A stretch of DNA of 64,000 nt from Phoronis australis (Eukaryota > Phoronida > Phoronidae): assembly GCA_002633005.1 (NCBI GenBank), contig NMRA01000012.1, positions 2,062,550 through 2,126,549 of the forward strand, given 5' to 3'. Of the stretch, positions 1-12,268 are shown piece by piece; positions within the stretch are counted from its first letter, which is position 1; each line of letters begins with the position of its first letter. Made by a program: the position numbers and the translations under genes. The notes beneath the pieces were generated by a model that worked only from the letters and a program-made list of their open reading frames with translations, did not search any database and was not told where the DNA came from.

Positions 1-2214
1 TAAGTTGAGTTAGTGTCACAGACGTACGTGATGGTCGTACTCGATGAATTTCTAGTATTAAATTGTTTGTTGTGACTAAGATATGAATTCAAAATGATTC
101 AAGTTTTTGCAGTATTTAAGATATATTGGTCTTTTGCTACAAATTCAATGTTTTTTTAGTTAAAATGTACCGATTGGCCTTTCGCACAAAATCATCACAG
201 GTAGGCCTATGCTAGGAATATACTCTAGGATTTTAACTTTTCATTACATTTGATTAAAGATATAAATCAACCACCTAAAATCTTCACCCTCTTCACTTCC
301 CTTTGAAGAGGGTAAACATAAATGGGAATGAGAGTGATAATCATTTTGAATTTGACAGCTAATTAGCTGTTAGTTATCAGTTTTTAAGCGTTAAATAGAA
401 CACTAATTCATAACTTTAAAGTAAATATGACAGTCAAAATATAAAATGTGAAATAATGTTTAAAGCATTACTAATCACTGTCATAAAAATGCACTTTAAT
501 TAATTGTTTTTTAAAGTAGAACTCGCCCTTAGAGCTTGTACAAAATTATTCTCTGTCGATGGTTCTGATGCATGCCCATGTAAGTGATAACTGTGATGTT
601 TTTAAAGTATTAATAACAGGACTTCAGTATCTTCTTAAAACCAAGTGCGAGGCACATGGTTTAGTTGACATCATCGACTTTTGGCATTCATATTTTGATT
701 CAAATCACCCGTGCTGTCTTCTAGTGTGAAAACAAGACATTTTAAATTAATTGCCTTTAGAATTATGATTTAGGAATATGTAGAGCTAACTTGTCAGATG
801 CTGGTTTCTATTTAGTGATTAAAATGATTTGGTTTTCATCCAGCTCCTTAACTCATGCTTACTTTTCAAATTTAAAGAGAGGCTTTAAATCGGGGCTTGG
901 AATTTTCCGCGGAAACGCGGATTTCCGCTTTTTTCAAATGTTGTGTCCGCGCATTTTATTACATTTCCGCGTAAAAAAATCAGATTTGATATAAAATTTC
1001 CTTGTTGAGCATCTATGGGTCTGCCCCGAGTGTGACGATGCTGGCTCTGCACCCAAGTAATACCCAAGTAATGATCCACGTTGTACTTTTTTTCGAGTTT
1101 CAGAGAATATTCCAGCATATATTTATTCTTCTCCTGGTTGCGTCTATTCTTGCTGTGGTCTCCAACAATTTCCTCTATCCTTTCTAAATGCAGGTTTAAT
1201 CTCCTCGAAGCTCAACAGGAAAAGAATTAATCTAATTCTTAAAAAAATTGAAGGATCTAAATTATGTAAGATGAGACAATGTAATCATTTGCTATGAAAT
1301 AACTTCATACAAGCCACCCAATGACCAAATACACTAAAAAACACAAAAAGAGTGCCTACAGTCCGTGAGGGTGTGACAAAAATGCTCAATAAAGTAGGTG
1401 ACAGATTCCTACCGCTTGAAAATTCCTGGTATCGGCTTTTTCAACACCCAACTCAGCATAGCAGATCAGAGCAGAAATAACATGTTGGTTCAAGCACAAT
1501 AGCAACTTGACATGTATTCCTTTAGGTCACTTGTTATTTATAATACTGTAGAACACCTCAGGAATTCTTTCGTATGAATATTTTTGCATTTTGAATTTCT
1601 CAAAAGCTAAGCATTTCTTTACAAATACGGGGTACCAACAAATAAACAATAGGTTCATTAAATTAGCATTTTGTTTTATTTACATTTTATAATGTGGGCC
1701 AACTGTCTGATTTTAATAAGTTCTTCACATAGTTTTAAAGCTGCCTTTGTAATATTTTATCATTTTAAAGTTCTTAGGTGTGAGAAACATTTTATGTTCT
1801 GTATGCTTAGAAAGTAAAAAAATGACCTAAGATTACTTTTATTTGCTGAAAAATTGTAATTTCATGGGTGTGACAGTCATACAAATTTGCTGTATGTCTG
1901 TCACGCAATTTCTGACTTAACAAATAATCCCTGGGATCTAAAATTTTGGTCGATAGTATTGAGTAACAGTCTGAAATTATTTTAATTTTTATTGAAAACT
2001 TTTAACGTAACTAAACTTTTTAACATTTTTGTGACGGACGTACGACACCACGATATCCAGGAGTTGACCTTTGACCCTGAGAGGTTGATGATGTGCCAAA
2101 GTTGAAATATTATTTTTTATAAAGTTTGTGATTGCACAAATTTGATAGTATAGTGAAATACCCATAAATTTTTATAATCCCCGATCTTTTTTCTTTCAGA
2201 AAATATACAGTTAT
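1..2214. other. AT-rich non-coding DNA, probable upstream intron or flank of the GTPase gene
   Basis: I see no convincing exon here. Short open frames lack splice context and recognisable protein sequence. A stretch at about 900-985 is rich in TTCCGCG motifs on both strands and looks like a worn interspersed repeat. Because the first recognisable exon of the downstream gene starts in the middle of a codon at 3103, at least one more 5' exon must exist, either in this stretch or left of the window; I could not identify it. Confidence 0.5.
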
Positions 2215-2383
2215 TACCGTACTCGTCCGCGTTACCACCCAGGGCGCTTAAATTGGGAATCTTAAAAAACGGGGTGGGCGGTAAGCCGAGCATGGGTGCT
2301 TAAAAATTTAAAAATGAAAAATTGAAATGGGGGGGGGGTGGGCAGTAAGCTGAGAATGGGCCGTAACCCGGACTAGTACGGTA
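2215..2383. mobile_element. Small MITE-like element with 17-bp terminal inverted repeats
   Basis: The left end reads TACCGTACTCGTCCGCG and the right end is its near-perfect reverse complement (CCGGACTAGTACGGTA), giving a 169-bp element. The interior holds two GGGTGGGCGGTAAGC-like blocks and a G run, with no coding capacity. A worn relative with the same start and a 'gggcgattaaattga' interior is visible near 34,896-35,010. The superfamily cannot be assigned because no clear target duplication is visible. Confidence 0.55.
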
Positions 2384-2466
2384 GTTGACAAAGCCTGGAT
2401 TTTTTGATACATGAGTTAGAATGGAGGCCACTAAATCAGGTTTGAGATAATCTTAAAAGAATGTAA

Positions 2467-2736
2467 CAGTGTTCTCCACAACCTGTTTTGACTCGTCACT
2501 GCGTCAAGTTTGAATTTTGTTGTGACGAGTTTGGCTCACTTGTGTCGAGTTTACAAACCTGTGCAACGAGTTTAAATTATTGGTAGATAAGTCATTTCTT
2601 AAGCAAATTATGGCTTTTACCAGTTCAGTACATTTATTTATTTCAAGACTTAACATACAAACGCTACCCACAGTACAGACTTTGACTTCTGAACACATGT
2701 ACACGGAGTTTTAATTTCCTGTTGTGGAGAACACTG
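2467..2736. mobile_element. 270-bp MITE-like element with 16-bp perfect terminal inverted repeats
   Basis: It starts CAGTGTTCTCCACAAC and ends with the exact reverse complement GTTGTGGAGAACACTG. The CAGTG start resembles hAT-type ends, but no 8-bp target duplication is clear. Inside, a TGTGNCGAGTTT motif recurs about every 20-22 bases at roughly 2518-2575. There is no coding potential, so this is a non-autonomous element. It lies just upstream of the first recognised exon of the GTPase gene. Confidence 0.6.
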
Positions 2737-3102
2737 ATGTATGTCTCAAAAAAGGTCTTGGGGAACATTGAACACAATAGCTGAGTGTACAGCCTAAAAT
2801 GCAGGAAGCATTAGGGACAGGTAATCTTGGTTCAGGTCCTTGAAATTCAAGTTCTGAACCAGTTAGACAGCGCTGCACATAAGCGAGTTAATGCTAGAAA
2901 ATAAGAGTGGAAAAAGTAAAATACAAGTAAAAAATTGACGTAACTGATACAATCAACAAACACACATTTGGGGTTTTTTGGTTGCCACTTTTTGCAAACC
3001 CAAATCCGGGAATACGAGTGGCAAATTTGTCATCACTCGTATTTTCGAGCAGACATTTTTGCCTGTGTAAAATGCAGCTTTACTATATATTTTTTCATTC
3101 AG

Positions 3103-6100
3103 GTTTGGTGAAGATTGCCGAGAGTCTAGGTCTGACATTGCTGGCCCCTCGCAAAAAGATCACTGTGTTAATGATAGGTAATCACTCAGCTGGGAAGAGC
3201 TCATTCATTAACTGGTAAGCACAATGTGTCACTTGTACTGTTTGATTAGTCACCTTCACATGCAGATTAGTGATGTCTATCTTGGTGAGCATTCTTGGTA
3301 TAGTTATCCAATCTAACCTAGCAACCTGGAATTGCTGCGAATCTTGGGGTTGTGAGACGTGCAGGTGTGTACTTGTCTGGGTAATTAGACTGTTGAAGAG
3401 CTAAAAATTGGGTGGATTGGGCGTTAAGCTGAGTATAAATGTTAAAAACAGATTTTTTGAAGGGATGGACTTAGGCCTTTATCCAACTAGCGACTTTGGT
3501 TAATGTCTTGGGAGTTGCATTCATGTTATTTCACTTGGCATGCATCTAATCAAATGAACATTACTCTGAATGTTATACCCAATGAGCTGTTTGTTAGTCT
3601 TTGGTAAGCGATCTGGATGCAAAAATTCTGTATAGTGGCCTTCACATACCTGTGTGCTTTTGAGTAACCTCAAGTCTTAATGGCATGCATTGATGTGACT
3701 GTATAACCAAGCCCTGCGCCATTTTTGAAAACCCTTGTTTTAATCATGTTTTTGGTTGGAACCTATTATTGTTTTGTACGGCAGGTCATTGCACGGAGGG
3801 ATTTCACTGATTGGTTCAGCAGGAAGATCCACCGTTACAAAATTGATTTAAATTCTAGTTTGAAGTTTGCAACTTTGGCTTGACCTACAGTGCAAGCCAA
3901 AAGTATTCAAACAAAATGACCCAAAATTCCCCCTTTATGGCAGCTGGACGGAAGTCAAATTCATCGTAAGAGTGGTCGTCCCATATGACAGAGAATGGAG
4001 GGAAATTAACAGGAAAGTTGTAAAGGTGGTCGAGTCATTCCGTGAATTTTGCCATTGTTACAGTTATTATCAGTCAATTTTGTTGTTAACTTTATTAGCA
4101 GCTGTGATGAAGAAAACGGTATTTTGTCTTATACTTTTTTCTTGTACTGTAATTAGCGCTGCATGGAACATAAAAAAGTGTGATAAACTGAGCATGTGGG
4201 TCAACCGGGATAATTATGACACTTTTCTCCCAACAAACTGTCATCAACTTGTCATGTTACTCCAAGGTATGTCGAAGAGCATGTACAAAGGACTGGTGTT
4301 GCAATTGAGACGCAGGGGTTTACCTTCGTCACCAGTGGGCGCAAACGGGAATCTCTCACGGTAAGTTATTAGTTTGCTAATATGTAGACCTTGTGGTTTT
4401 GTACGACATGGATCTGAAAATGGTACATTTTACCTAATTGACCAAGTTACTTGTCATTGAATAAAATATTATGTGATCTAAGATACAACTTTATTCTCCT
4501 GTATGAAATTATATTAAAAATGAAACACCAGTTTTTGAGCATGTACAACATCGGTCAGATGAGTATGGAGACTGGAAATTACACTCGTGGTTTCATTGTC
4601 TCTATACTCACCTGACAAGGAACAGTGCATTTTATGTCATATCTTATTTTGATGTTGCTCGTGAAAGAATTTTACATGAATGTGATGAAATTGCGTGATT
4701 TTAAACTAATTTTGGCAATATTTCAGGGCAATGCAACGCTGCATTTGTATCCTCATTTTGAACCTCTTCGTAGCATCGCAGGTAAGAGTGCTTGAATGTC
4801 TAGGTGCACAGTCTTACCGAGGTTATGTATTACCCAAAAATGTCCTCAGAAATGGCTGATCAGAATCAAATGAAACTTTCAGATACTTAGTTCACTGTTC
4901 TGCAAAACGAAGATGGGAATTGCCTTTAGAGTAAGCCACTTATCCAAGGTGCAGGATATGTGATTTTTATTAAAATATCAAAAGTTGCATTAAACTAAAC
5001 TGAAATGATAATTTATTACAGTGTTGCAACATTTTTGAGATTTTGTGTTGGGCATTTATGATAAAAATTTGTTTGTGTAATTGATGTTACTGTTTTGCCA
5101 TGAATGTACCTTTCATTTTTTTTTAATTACTACTTCGAAAGCATGGTCACATGACCCAATCAATGGCACACTAGTACAAAATCAAATTCGACAGGCTTTC
5201 TAGTTTCGGAAATTATATACTTTTACCAAGATAAATTCTACAGTTTAGAAGATATTTGGCAGAATGCACTGTCAATAAGGTCCTACGTAACCTTTAACAA
5301 ATATCCTTTACATTTTGATAGTAAGTATTTTGGTCTTCCTGCTAATCTTGGCCATTTTCTAGCTCTTCACTTGAAAGCAATGGTGTTTAATAATATTTAA
5401 AGTCGGTCTAATTAGTTCAGCTGTTTGTATTGGAGCCTTTGTTATTAGGTTGTCTGGTTGTTTGGAATGTAGTTGTGGACTGATGTTGCTGTTATCCAAT
5501 GATAGTCTTCAGGGTTTTGTTTGAAGACTGCTGTTTACACCGTTTACATGTTGATGCCGCTGTGATGTTATGTTGGGTCTGTTGATGTTGTTTCTAAGAA
5601 GGTCTAATTTAAGCTATATTTAGCATTTCTTAAGTGTTTGTTTTCACATAAAAGCTTTGCTTTGTTATGCCGAAGTTGTACTTTATTCAGGTTTTCCCTA
5701 GGAAGCAATTGTGATATTATACTAAAGTGTGTTTGGTACAGCCTTTCACAGGGAAGTCTTTGTGGTTTCATGTTGAGGTCACGTGTTCTTGCTGGGATGC
5801 CTGTGTTGATGGTTTGAGGAATTGGTGTTACAGGTTTTCATAGGGAATCATTTGTGATGAGAAGTCATGTTGGTGTGGTTCAGGTTTTCACAGGGAAGCC
5901 TTTTGATGTTACGACAAGTTAATGATGTTTTTGCTGTATAAAAGTTAGTAGTACACGGCTTTTCACGAGGAAGCTTTTGTTTCGATGTATTGAAGCTGCC
6001 TGGTGAAGAGCTGTCTAGTGCTAATACTACAGTCTGGTGTCAGTTGTGTAGTTTCGTACCATAGTATTTCCAGTTTGATCTAACTTTGTCCATCCACGCA

Positions 6101-9100
6101 TGTTTTGTTTCACTTATGAATGACTTGCTGCATCTTCTTTCCCATTTCCTTGTGGTAGACTGATGTGATGGTCTTCTCTGGCCTTTCTCGTGGACGCTAT
6201 CCCAGAATACAACAGGGAGCTGCCAAGTGAAGGGCTGACGTAGACTAGTTGTTCATCGGGTCCAGACTAGGTGAATTATTTCAAGAGCTATGGGAAAGCT
6301 AATGTATTTGTGGTTAAGGTGTCGATTTGTCAAATTTGTGTCCCTTTTCCTTTGTGTAGTGTTGAAATATCTCTGTATTTCAGTAGGTGTACACCAGCGA
6401 TTGTTAAATTTGGTTTTATCACCTTGTAGGCCATGAATTACATGGCCTTAATTAAATCTTACGCATCACTAATTAGGTCAAGGCAAAGTTGTGAATCTTG
6501 GAAGGCAAATAAATACAGTTAATGTTGGTGATTCTATCCGTTGAAGCAATCATTGAAGTCCATTCGTTCCACTGTGTAATCAAGAGTCATTACTCATAAG
6601 TTTGTGTAGGATGTTATTGACAAGTCTGCATAAGTAGCCAAGTATCTTCAAAACTATAGATTTTTACTCAGTAAAATAAAAATGTATGTTTTCTGAAGGT
6701 AGAAAGACAGTAGAATTAGACTTTTGACTTTTTACTAATCTGCCATTAATTGAGTCACGTGACCGTGTCTTTTTAGGAAGATTTAGCGAAAAGGAAAGGT
6801 ACATTGATAAAAACTAGGTGTCAATAACATGATCAAATTTTGTTAAATATAAATATTCAAGATAAAATCTCAGAAACACTGTCACCGTTTTCTAAATTCT
6901 AATTTTTTGCAACTCTTGTGTTTTTCATGAAAATTATACAAGTCTTGTGTTTTTTAGTCCTCATGCAAAAGTGGAATGTTTTAAAAACAATTCTTAATAG
7001 CGTTTTCGATAACAGCATACGAAACATAGTATCTGAAAAGTTTCAGATGGATACAAGCAAACCTTTCTGAGATGTGATATTTCGAAGTTGACCAAATTTG
7101 GAAATTTTTCTATGGTCAAAGGTAATCTTATAGAACCAGGAAAAAAGGTTCCATCCCATAACATGAACCAAACGGATGGTTTTCAGAAGTGGCGGTCCAT
7201 CTAGCTTTAAGTTTTCTTTATCTCTGAAATACCTTGTTCTATCCTGGATGAGGCTTTGTGTTAGCTTTTATTGCTGTGGTGAACTAGTTAGTAGCCACTG
7301 AGCTGATATCACTCCACACAGTAAACATATTTATCTTACTATACTGATCATTCAGACTGGTATGTGTACTGAGTGACTCGGTCATGGTCATGATCTCACT
7401 GTTTACATGTCTGATCCAGCTGATGGTAGTCCTGCTATCTAGTATGTCATGTTTTCTGTACATGATGAGGGCGTGAGATCTGGATCAAAGTTTACCCCAT
7501 CCGCAGCGACATCTATAGGTAGAAGTGGTATCACATGATGGTGATAGGCTTCCTTTACTTACCTGAAATATGTATCAGCGTTACTTTTTTCACTTGTTAT
7601 ACCGTGTTACTGTGATGTCATCCCTTCAGAGATCTGTGTCTTCTTTCAGTCGAGACTATCTTGCTTATTTGTATTGCTTAGACTTTATTAAGTCGGGGTT
7701 GTTGTTTTTTCATTCGCTACCTCTACTAAATGCTTAGGCCAGGTATCCGGTATTCCAGATTAGGAAGTTCCCCTGTGATCGCCTTGTTTGCGAAGTTTCA
7801 ATTATTAGTCATTATACTGTTTTGGCCAAAAACAGATGTGATCATTAATTTTTGTCAATAAGCACAGTTATTTAAAGTTGCTGAAAGTTCCATTTTCGCC
7901 CACCAACTTTCTTGCAGTAAGGTTGTCCCTGTTTTCTTCCTTTCCATGATTAATATTACCATACGTTGTTTTTCTTGTGCATTTAATAGACTACTGAGAG
8001 TCCTAAATCAAATAAATCCTCCCAGAATGTGCAGAGGTATATGTGTAGTGGAGCCCATAGCAGAAACTGCATAATCACTATAGATGAATGTAAACATAAT
8101 CTATTCACTCTGTAGGTGTTACCGATTACCTGACCACAGAAATCTCCACTTCAAAGCAGAAGAAGTTCAGCTTGGTCACATTTGTTGACACACCAGGCTT
8201 GGTGGATGGGGACATGAGCTATCCATTTGATGTCAACGAGGCCATCTGTTGGCTGGGTATTGCATTACATTCTTAACTTGTTAACCTGTTAAACTATGAC
8301 ATTCTACTGTTTCTTTTCTTTCAATGTATGGTGATAGTTTTTGTACTTCTAGAATTCTCACAAAGTAAACATGGTATTGTAGCTGCTTCAAAAAAGTTTT
8401 TGGGTCAAACACAGTTATTTTTCTTGTGATTACTGGTTTTATTTATTTTGTCTACACCGAATAGGTTCTTCAAAAGTATAAAGCATGAATTATGTACTTG
8501 GACAGGTGACTTGGCAGATTTGATCTTTGTCTTCTTCGATCCCATTGGTCAAGCATTGTGTAAGCGCACTTTGAACCTAGTGGAGAAGCTGAATGAGAAA
8601 CATGCTGATCGCATCAAGTTTTACTTGAGCAAAGCAGATGAGGCGGGGCATGAAAGTGATCGACAGGTAAGTTGCTGGTAATCAGCCAAGTGGGATCTAT
8701 TGGCTCTACTGCTCATGAAGTGATTGAGTGGGTAAAGGCGGGACATGGACATGATTGACGGATAGATGTTCATCAGCCAGTAGGGGACGGCTTGGGCTGA
8801 GAAGAGCTTGTGAGCATTCGGTGTAGAACACCAAAATTTGGTGTGGTTCTTAAAGGGTTATGGTTATGCAGGACCTTGTCGACCAGTCTTTACATTTAGC
8901 CAAATACCTACATAACTAAAGAATTTAAGTCAGCTAAAGTATATATATTTTCTGAAGGTACAAAATCTGTAGAATTTGTTTTTTTTACTTTATATCAATA
9001 TGCCTCTAATTAGGTCTTGTGACCTTGCCTTTTAAGAAAAAAATATCAAAAAAGTACATTCATAGCAAAACATCAGGATCAATAAAATGACCCAATTTTT

Positions 9101-12100
9101 TTTGATATTTTCAAGATAAAAATCTCAAAAAGCTGACAGTTAAGTTTTCTTAATTATCATTTAGTGTTCGTTTTATGCAACTTACAAACTTTAAAAAAAA
9201 TTCATAAAAATCGTGTAAGTCCTATGTTTTGATAGCCCCTCATACAAACGTGGAACATTTTAAAAATTCCAAACAGTGTTTCGGAGAAAAGTGTATAAAG
9301 CGTTGTTTGTGAATATTTCAAGTGAATTCAATCAGCCATTTTTCAAAAAATGATGTATCAAAGTTGACCACAATTGGACATTTTTCTATGGTCCTACATA
9401 ACCTTAGTGGAAAGGGACTGAATGTGTGAAGCTAGGCGTTGTGGCATCGTCGGATTAAAAGAGTCTTGTAACCTGGCACTGTTTCTCAACTGAATGTACA
9501 AAGGTGTAGCCATTGTTATGCAAATGTTACATTTTCCACACAATCCACATGTTTGGGTTAAAAGTTTAAGCCACATTGTTAAGATATTTTTGATTCTTCG
9601 CTAATATGGTGCCATGTGTTCAGTAGCTGTATAAGGGAGACTTTTGATACTCTACGAGTCCTCATTCACATGTTTCAGAGAGTCATGATGCAGATTGTTC
9701 AGGAACTGTGCAAGCGACCTGGCCTGAACCGCACTGGCTTCGACATGCCCACAATTTACATCCCCAACCCCTCTGGCAAGGTGGGTCGAGTCAACTTTAT
9801 TTAGCCTAGTGCAGAAGGCTTGGTCAGTTTGTAGAGTGCGTTTGACACAAGGTTGTCTGCAGACTGCTGTAACAGTCTTCAGGTGGCGTTTGCGTAATGG
9901 ACGCTCGGAGATGTCCTTGAAATGACCTTGACTTAGATAACGGAAAATAGTGAGAACCACGTTTTAGGTTTTATGGTAAATTTAATTGTTAAAAACTGGA
10001 TCAAAGCGAATGTAAGGTTTTGTAGGCGTGTTTAATAACGTGTTTTGATTAATTGCCAGTTTCTGTCATCATGAGTAATAGGGTCTATTTCTAGCCAAGC
10101 CGATGTGCCAATCAGATAGAGGACGTGTGTAAGGACATTGAGAAGACTATCAACCAAACTATTCAGAACACACTGAATACTCTGGAGAAGGATTGCGAGA
10201 AGATCGCCGAGTGCGTCGACGTCAAGTTGGCCAAGGACAGGTACGTGATCACTGAACTAGACGCAACTTATCACCAGTTGTATGCAGAAATACGCATCGC
10301 ATAATCTGAATGTGTAAAGCTGCTCTCTTTCTCTTTCTCTTTGTGATGAAACCAAAAAATGTGTGGATTAAAGATTAAATTGTGGTGTGTTCTGTATTGT
10401 TTGGGAATGTACCCCAGTACAATAGTGTACAATAGTGATCAGTGAACTAAGTAATCATTGACTAATCTCACGCAAGACCATGCTAAATCGCGTGAATGAA
10501 AAGCTAGTATTTTACTTCTAATCTCAGTGAGGAATGCAGTTTTCAGGAATTGATTCCTGGTATTGTCCCTAGATGTAGTGGATGTTTTCTAGATCACCTA
10601 GAAGCATCTTGTCATGGTTTGTTCGTGTTACAGTGCTGATGTTGCGCACAACTTTTCGGCCAGGACCAAAGGTGTGATGTTTGGTTGCATGGGGATCCTC
10701 TTACCTGCACTACTAGCTCTCAACTTCCTGGCTAGTAGTGTGTCCAAGGAGATCCTTTCTTCCACTCTTGGCCGAGACATGACAAGCAGTCTACTGCTCT
10801 ACCTGGTGTGTATTGCTCTGTTCACATGATCTACTTCCCCTGTTTGCATAACCCTGTACACTGAAAGGTATCAAGATTAACGCTTGAGAAGCATTTGCTT
10901 GTAACAGGAAACAGTAATAGTAATTCTAGCACTAAAAGTCAACTCTCTTGTTGAAATCAAAGAAGCTGGTTTTCTAAGCAAACTCGTTAGTGGTTTTCGC
11001 TGTTCAGATCCCAATGGTTGTGAATTATTCAGTCTATTGTATTGAGAAAAGGATTGTAGCATGAAATGCGCGCTAATGGTTCAGGGATGAAGAAATTTAA
11101 ATGATGATTTGTTCATGTTAAATTAGAAATTGTGAACTGGCTGAGAAAATTAAGTTCAAAACAGTGGATTAATTGTTGGAATAAAATTGGTTGAAAATGG
11201 GAATCGTGTTAGCGAATGTGTTCCAGTGTTGATCGACATTTATTGAAATTGCTTTGCATTACATCTCTTGAGCTAATTTTCCTTGATCTTCGTTTGCAGT
11301 CGGACGTCTTCTACAGTTGGATTCAAACTATAAATTAGGAAAATGTGAACTATTCACTCGACTGGTAATGCTGTTATTAATAACCATGTATTATATAATG
11401 ATTAATTTATGAATGTGTTGTCGCTGTTTGGCAGGGTCCTGTACGCGAGTTCTGGCGTAGTGTTCCAGTGGACTACCATCTACATGCTCTAGGAGCCTGC
11501 GTTGTACTGTCTGTGCTTCTTCTCCTTGTCGCCAAGTACAAGTCGAGGTCAGTGAAGACACTGTCACGCAAGCAAAAACGCATCTTGACAGAAGAACGGG
11601 AATACGTGCAAAATGTGGTCAAAGCTAAAAAGGTACTTTGATTTTGTATTAGATTTCTTCTTTGCATTTTTAAGTGAAAATGTGTAGAATTAATTGACAT
11701 TTTAAAAATTGAATGTCAAGTTAATGCATGCTGCAATGCTTGACAAAGATGACTTTTACGTTTAAGTTTGTGGGAAAATAAAATTTGAAAATGAAAATCT
11801 TATTCCAGAAAGTTCCTAGATTACCCATGGATGTGACACATCTGTGTGAAAACCGTGTTCTCGTCACGTTTCTGATTATCACTATTCTGTCAAATGTCAA
11901 CGTCAGTGCTTGGATGCAGTAATGTCAAAATCAATGTTACTTTGGTCAAGTAGAAAGTGGTGGTATTGTGTGTGGTTTACACCAGCCTTGTGTGCTGGAC
12001 ACTACTTACGTGAAGATAGTTGTAGAATGTGAAGTTGAAAGTTGCATTTCGATCATCAACTCAGTAAATACTCTAACTTAAAGATTTGCATTTCTTGGTT

Positions 12101-12268
12101 TTGTTTCTAACAGTTCTCCATATATATTGAATACTCCGGTACCTGTGTACAGCCATGGCTGTTCGTCTTGTCTTTTCATGATTTTAGTGATGTTCGTATG
12201 CTCGTCTGTTGCAGCAAACCTTGTATGCGGATTACCTGAAACAAAGTGTTGCAGAGCACGACCTGTGA
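3103..12268 (+). CDS. EHD-like dynamin-superfamily GTPase with two C-terminal membrane segments (5' partial)
   Basis: Ten exons, all with AG acceptors and GT donors and with continuous phase: 3103-3214, 4267-4360, 4727-4781, 8116-8256, 8506-8666, 9679-9780, 10095-10240, 10634-10805, 11435-11632, 12215-12268 (TGA). They encode about 410 residues. Visible GTPase motifs are G1 GNHSAGKS, a TQGFTFVT segment in the switch I area, G3 DTPG and G4 SKAD. A helical, charged stalk-like stretch follows (exon 7), then two hydrophobic segments (about GVMFGCMGILLPALLALNFL and HALGACVVLSVLLLLVA) separated by about 40 residues, and a basic coiled tail. Family knowledge: EHD and related dynamins bind and remodel membranes. 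The paired membrane segments imply that this one is integral to a membrane; which membrane cannot be told. The first exon here begins inside a codon, so the N-terminus is missing. Exact orthology is uncertain. Confidence 0.85.
3888..4150 (+). repeat. Tc1/mariner-like terminal fragment, copy A
   Basis: It follows a TA dinucleotide and begins CAGTGCAAGCCAAAAGTATT, a sequence shape typical of Tc1-like inverted-repeat ends. About 250 bp downstream is shared with a second copy at 43,279-43,545, and the first part with an inverted copy at 57,005-57,129. It lies in the intron before the second exon of the GTPase gene. No transposase frame is visible. Confidence 0.5.
4820..5293 (-). mobile_element. 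MITE family 'AGGTTATGTAGGACC', copy 1 (inverted)
   Basis: The right end reads AAGGTCCTACGTAACCTT and the left end AGGTTATGTA, so the ends are inverted repeats. Read on the minus strand, the interior matches the copies at 6601-7132, 8862-9404 and 18,109-18,530, including a 'catgtgacc' core and a 'ggtacattcat.gcaaaac' block. No coding capacity is visible. The element is intronic in the GTPase gene. Confidence 0.65.
5640..5990. repeat. Degenerate tandem repeat of a TTTTCACAGGGAAGC-type unit
   Basis: Variants of the motif GGTTTTCACAGGGAAGCCTT recur at least six times at irregular spacing of about 50-75 bases, each followed by a 'TTGTGATGTT'-like segment. The copies are strongly diverged, so this is an old array. 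It is intronic and shows no open frame across the repeats. Confidence 0.45.
6601..7132 (+). mobile_element. MITE family 'AGGTTATGTAGGACC', copy 2
   Basis: Same order of internal blocks as the copies at 8862 and 18,109: 'agccaagtatcttcaaaacta', 'ttttctgaaggta', 'acgtgaccgtg', 'aggtacattgata'. Both ends are worn. No open frame. It lies in the long intron before the exon at 8116. Confidence 0.55.
8862..9404 (+). mobile_element. MITE family 'AGGTTATGTAGGACC', copy 3 (best preserved ends)
   Basis: The left end GGTTATGCAGGACC is answered at the right end by GGTCCTACATAACCT, giving terminal inverted repeats of about 15 bp around 540 bp of AT-rich, non-coding DNA. It is intronic in the GTPase gene, between the exons ending at 8666 and starting at 9679. 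Confidence 0.65.

Noticed and set aside
3867-4364. 165-codon plus-strand ORF
   Set aside because: It runs through a Tc1-like repeat and crosses the exon 4,267-4,360 in a different frame from the GTPase; a chance frame.
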